64,000 bases of DNA from assembly GCA_013396915.1 (NCBI GenBank), contig VWZL01004640.1:1-64000 (forward strand). The letters run 5' to 3'. The translations under genes and the position numbers were made by a program. Shown here piece after piece: positions 63,362-64,000 of this stretch (position 1 is the first letter of the stretch; every line of letters starts with the position of its first letter). Under the pieces are notes generated by a model. That model was not told the DNA's origin, searched no databases, and was given only the letters and a program-made list of their open reading frames with translations. The DNA is from Stercorarius parasiticus (Eukaryota; Chordata; Aves; Charadriiformes; Stercorariidae).

Positions 63362-64000
63362 GCTGATCTTTGGGTTGTGTAGATATAATTGAAAGGTGTC
63401 TGTGCCAAAATGTCAATTAATGATTGCCTTATTTGGGGGTTTTGACTAGAATGCTACAGGAATTGTCTTAATTTTTCTTTTCCCTTGAGTGTGGGCAGCG
63501 AGAAGGGTTTCCAATTAGTGAAATTCATGTTAGTTATGATTCATCTCCTGAAATCAGCTAAATCATTTTGAATCATTAGTACTGGATGTTTTCCACTAAA
63601 ATCTTATTAATTTCTGCTTAATGTTTGGCAAGGATATTGTATTTGTTGTCCAGATGCAGTTTTTCAGTGTGGGCACATGTTGAAGACCCTAAACCTTGAA
63701 TGTAAGGCATGAGTTAGGACTTGTTGCGGTTTGGGCTGGATTGGCCTGTTTTACCTCAAACCAGGATGGGACTCTACTTCAATGGACATATATTAGCCAC
63801 TGAGTTGTATGGTTCTGCAAGTTAGATGATGATATTGTAGCAAAAGTAGGGAGGGAAGATGATATTTCATTGACAGTTTAAAAGGCAATTAAGTGTGTAG
63901 GGTTTTTTAAATGTGGAGCAAGTGTTATTTTAACATAGTTTGAATGTTATTACATCATTTTATTATAACTATCTGATTGTGGACAGTGGGGAATGTGTAC

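Larger units (their letters stand above)
57014..64000 (+). other. Probable intron of a plus-strand gene (last part)
   Basis: No exon was recognised. The T/G bias persists to the right edge. A GC-richer patch at 57141-57490 has mildly more C than G and may be an old reverse-oriented insert; I do not recognise it. Confidence 0.45.

Noticed and set aside
1..64000. CRISPR arrays, bacterial operons, tRNA or rRNA genes
   Set aside because: No regularly spaced repeats, no cloverleaf with A and B boxes, no rRNA signature and no ribosome-binding-site-led frames were seen. The DNA is vertebrate in character.

Overview
The window looks like bird nuclear DNA. The main evidence is a set of CR1 LINE fragments. 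The best copies carry the C-terminal part of CR1 ORF2 and end in the avian-type 3' end, with a run close to TCCCTTCCAACC followed by ATTCTATGATTC. The background is AT-rich and CpG-poor. I see no L1, no Alu- or B1-like SINEs, and no bacterial gene structure. No protein-coding exon, tRNA or rRNA could be recognised. The open frames present are short chance frames, CR1 remnants, or frames created by reading through an N run.

Layout. Positions 1-21.5 kb are non-coding and probably intergenic. They hold two plus-strand CR1 copies (89-409 and 11293-11658), a perfect short hairpin (788-818), a purine tract (5201-5304), a strong CTCF-like motif (13429-13442) and two stretches that resemble conserved non-coding elements. 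Positions 21.5-23.4 kb are a CpG-rich, promoter-like segment interrupted by an N gap (22318-22861). The sequences on either side of the gap are almost identical (21979-22317 and 22994-23331). This is most simply explained by two contig ends that overlap but were not merged. The segment contains a perfect RFX X-box motif. Positions 23.4-64 kb are non-coding with a strong T>A and G>C bias on the plus strand. The bias is absent to the left of the CpG-rich segment. It suggests that the right-hand 40 kb is the first intron (or introns) of a plus-strand gene whose promoter lies at about 22.9-23.4 kb and whose coding exons lie beyond the window. Ancient CR1 copies (24648-24925 and 42310-42455), younger CR1 pieces (48590-48665, 53600-53690, 56254-56742 and 56965-57013), simple repeats, and a few CpG-richer or oppositely skewed blocks (27330-28005, 34740-35060, 36469-36570) are embedded in it.

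How the parts may work together is inference. They would form a promoter with possible RFX control, an upstream insulator-type site about 9 kb away, and a long first intron. The gene itself cannot be named from this window. No previously undescribed biological system was found. The best leads are the strand-asymmetry boundary at the CpG-rich segment, the likely assembly artefact there, the X-box and CTCF-like motifs, and a few unexplained compositional islands.
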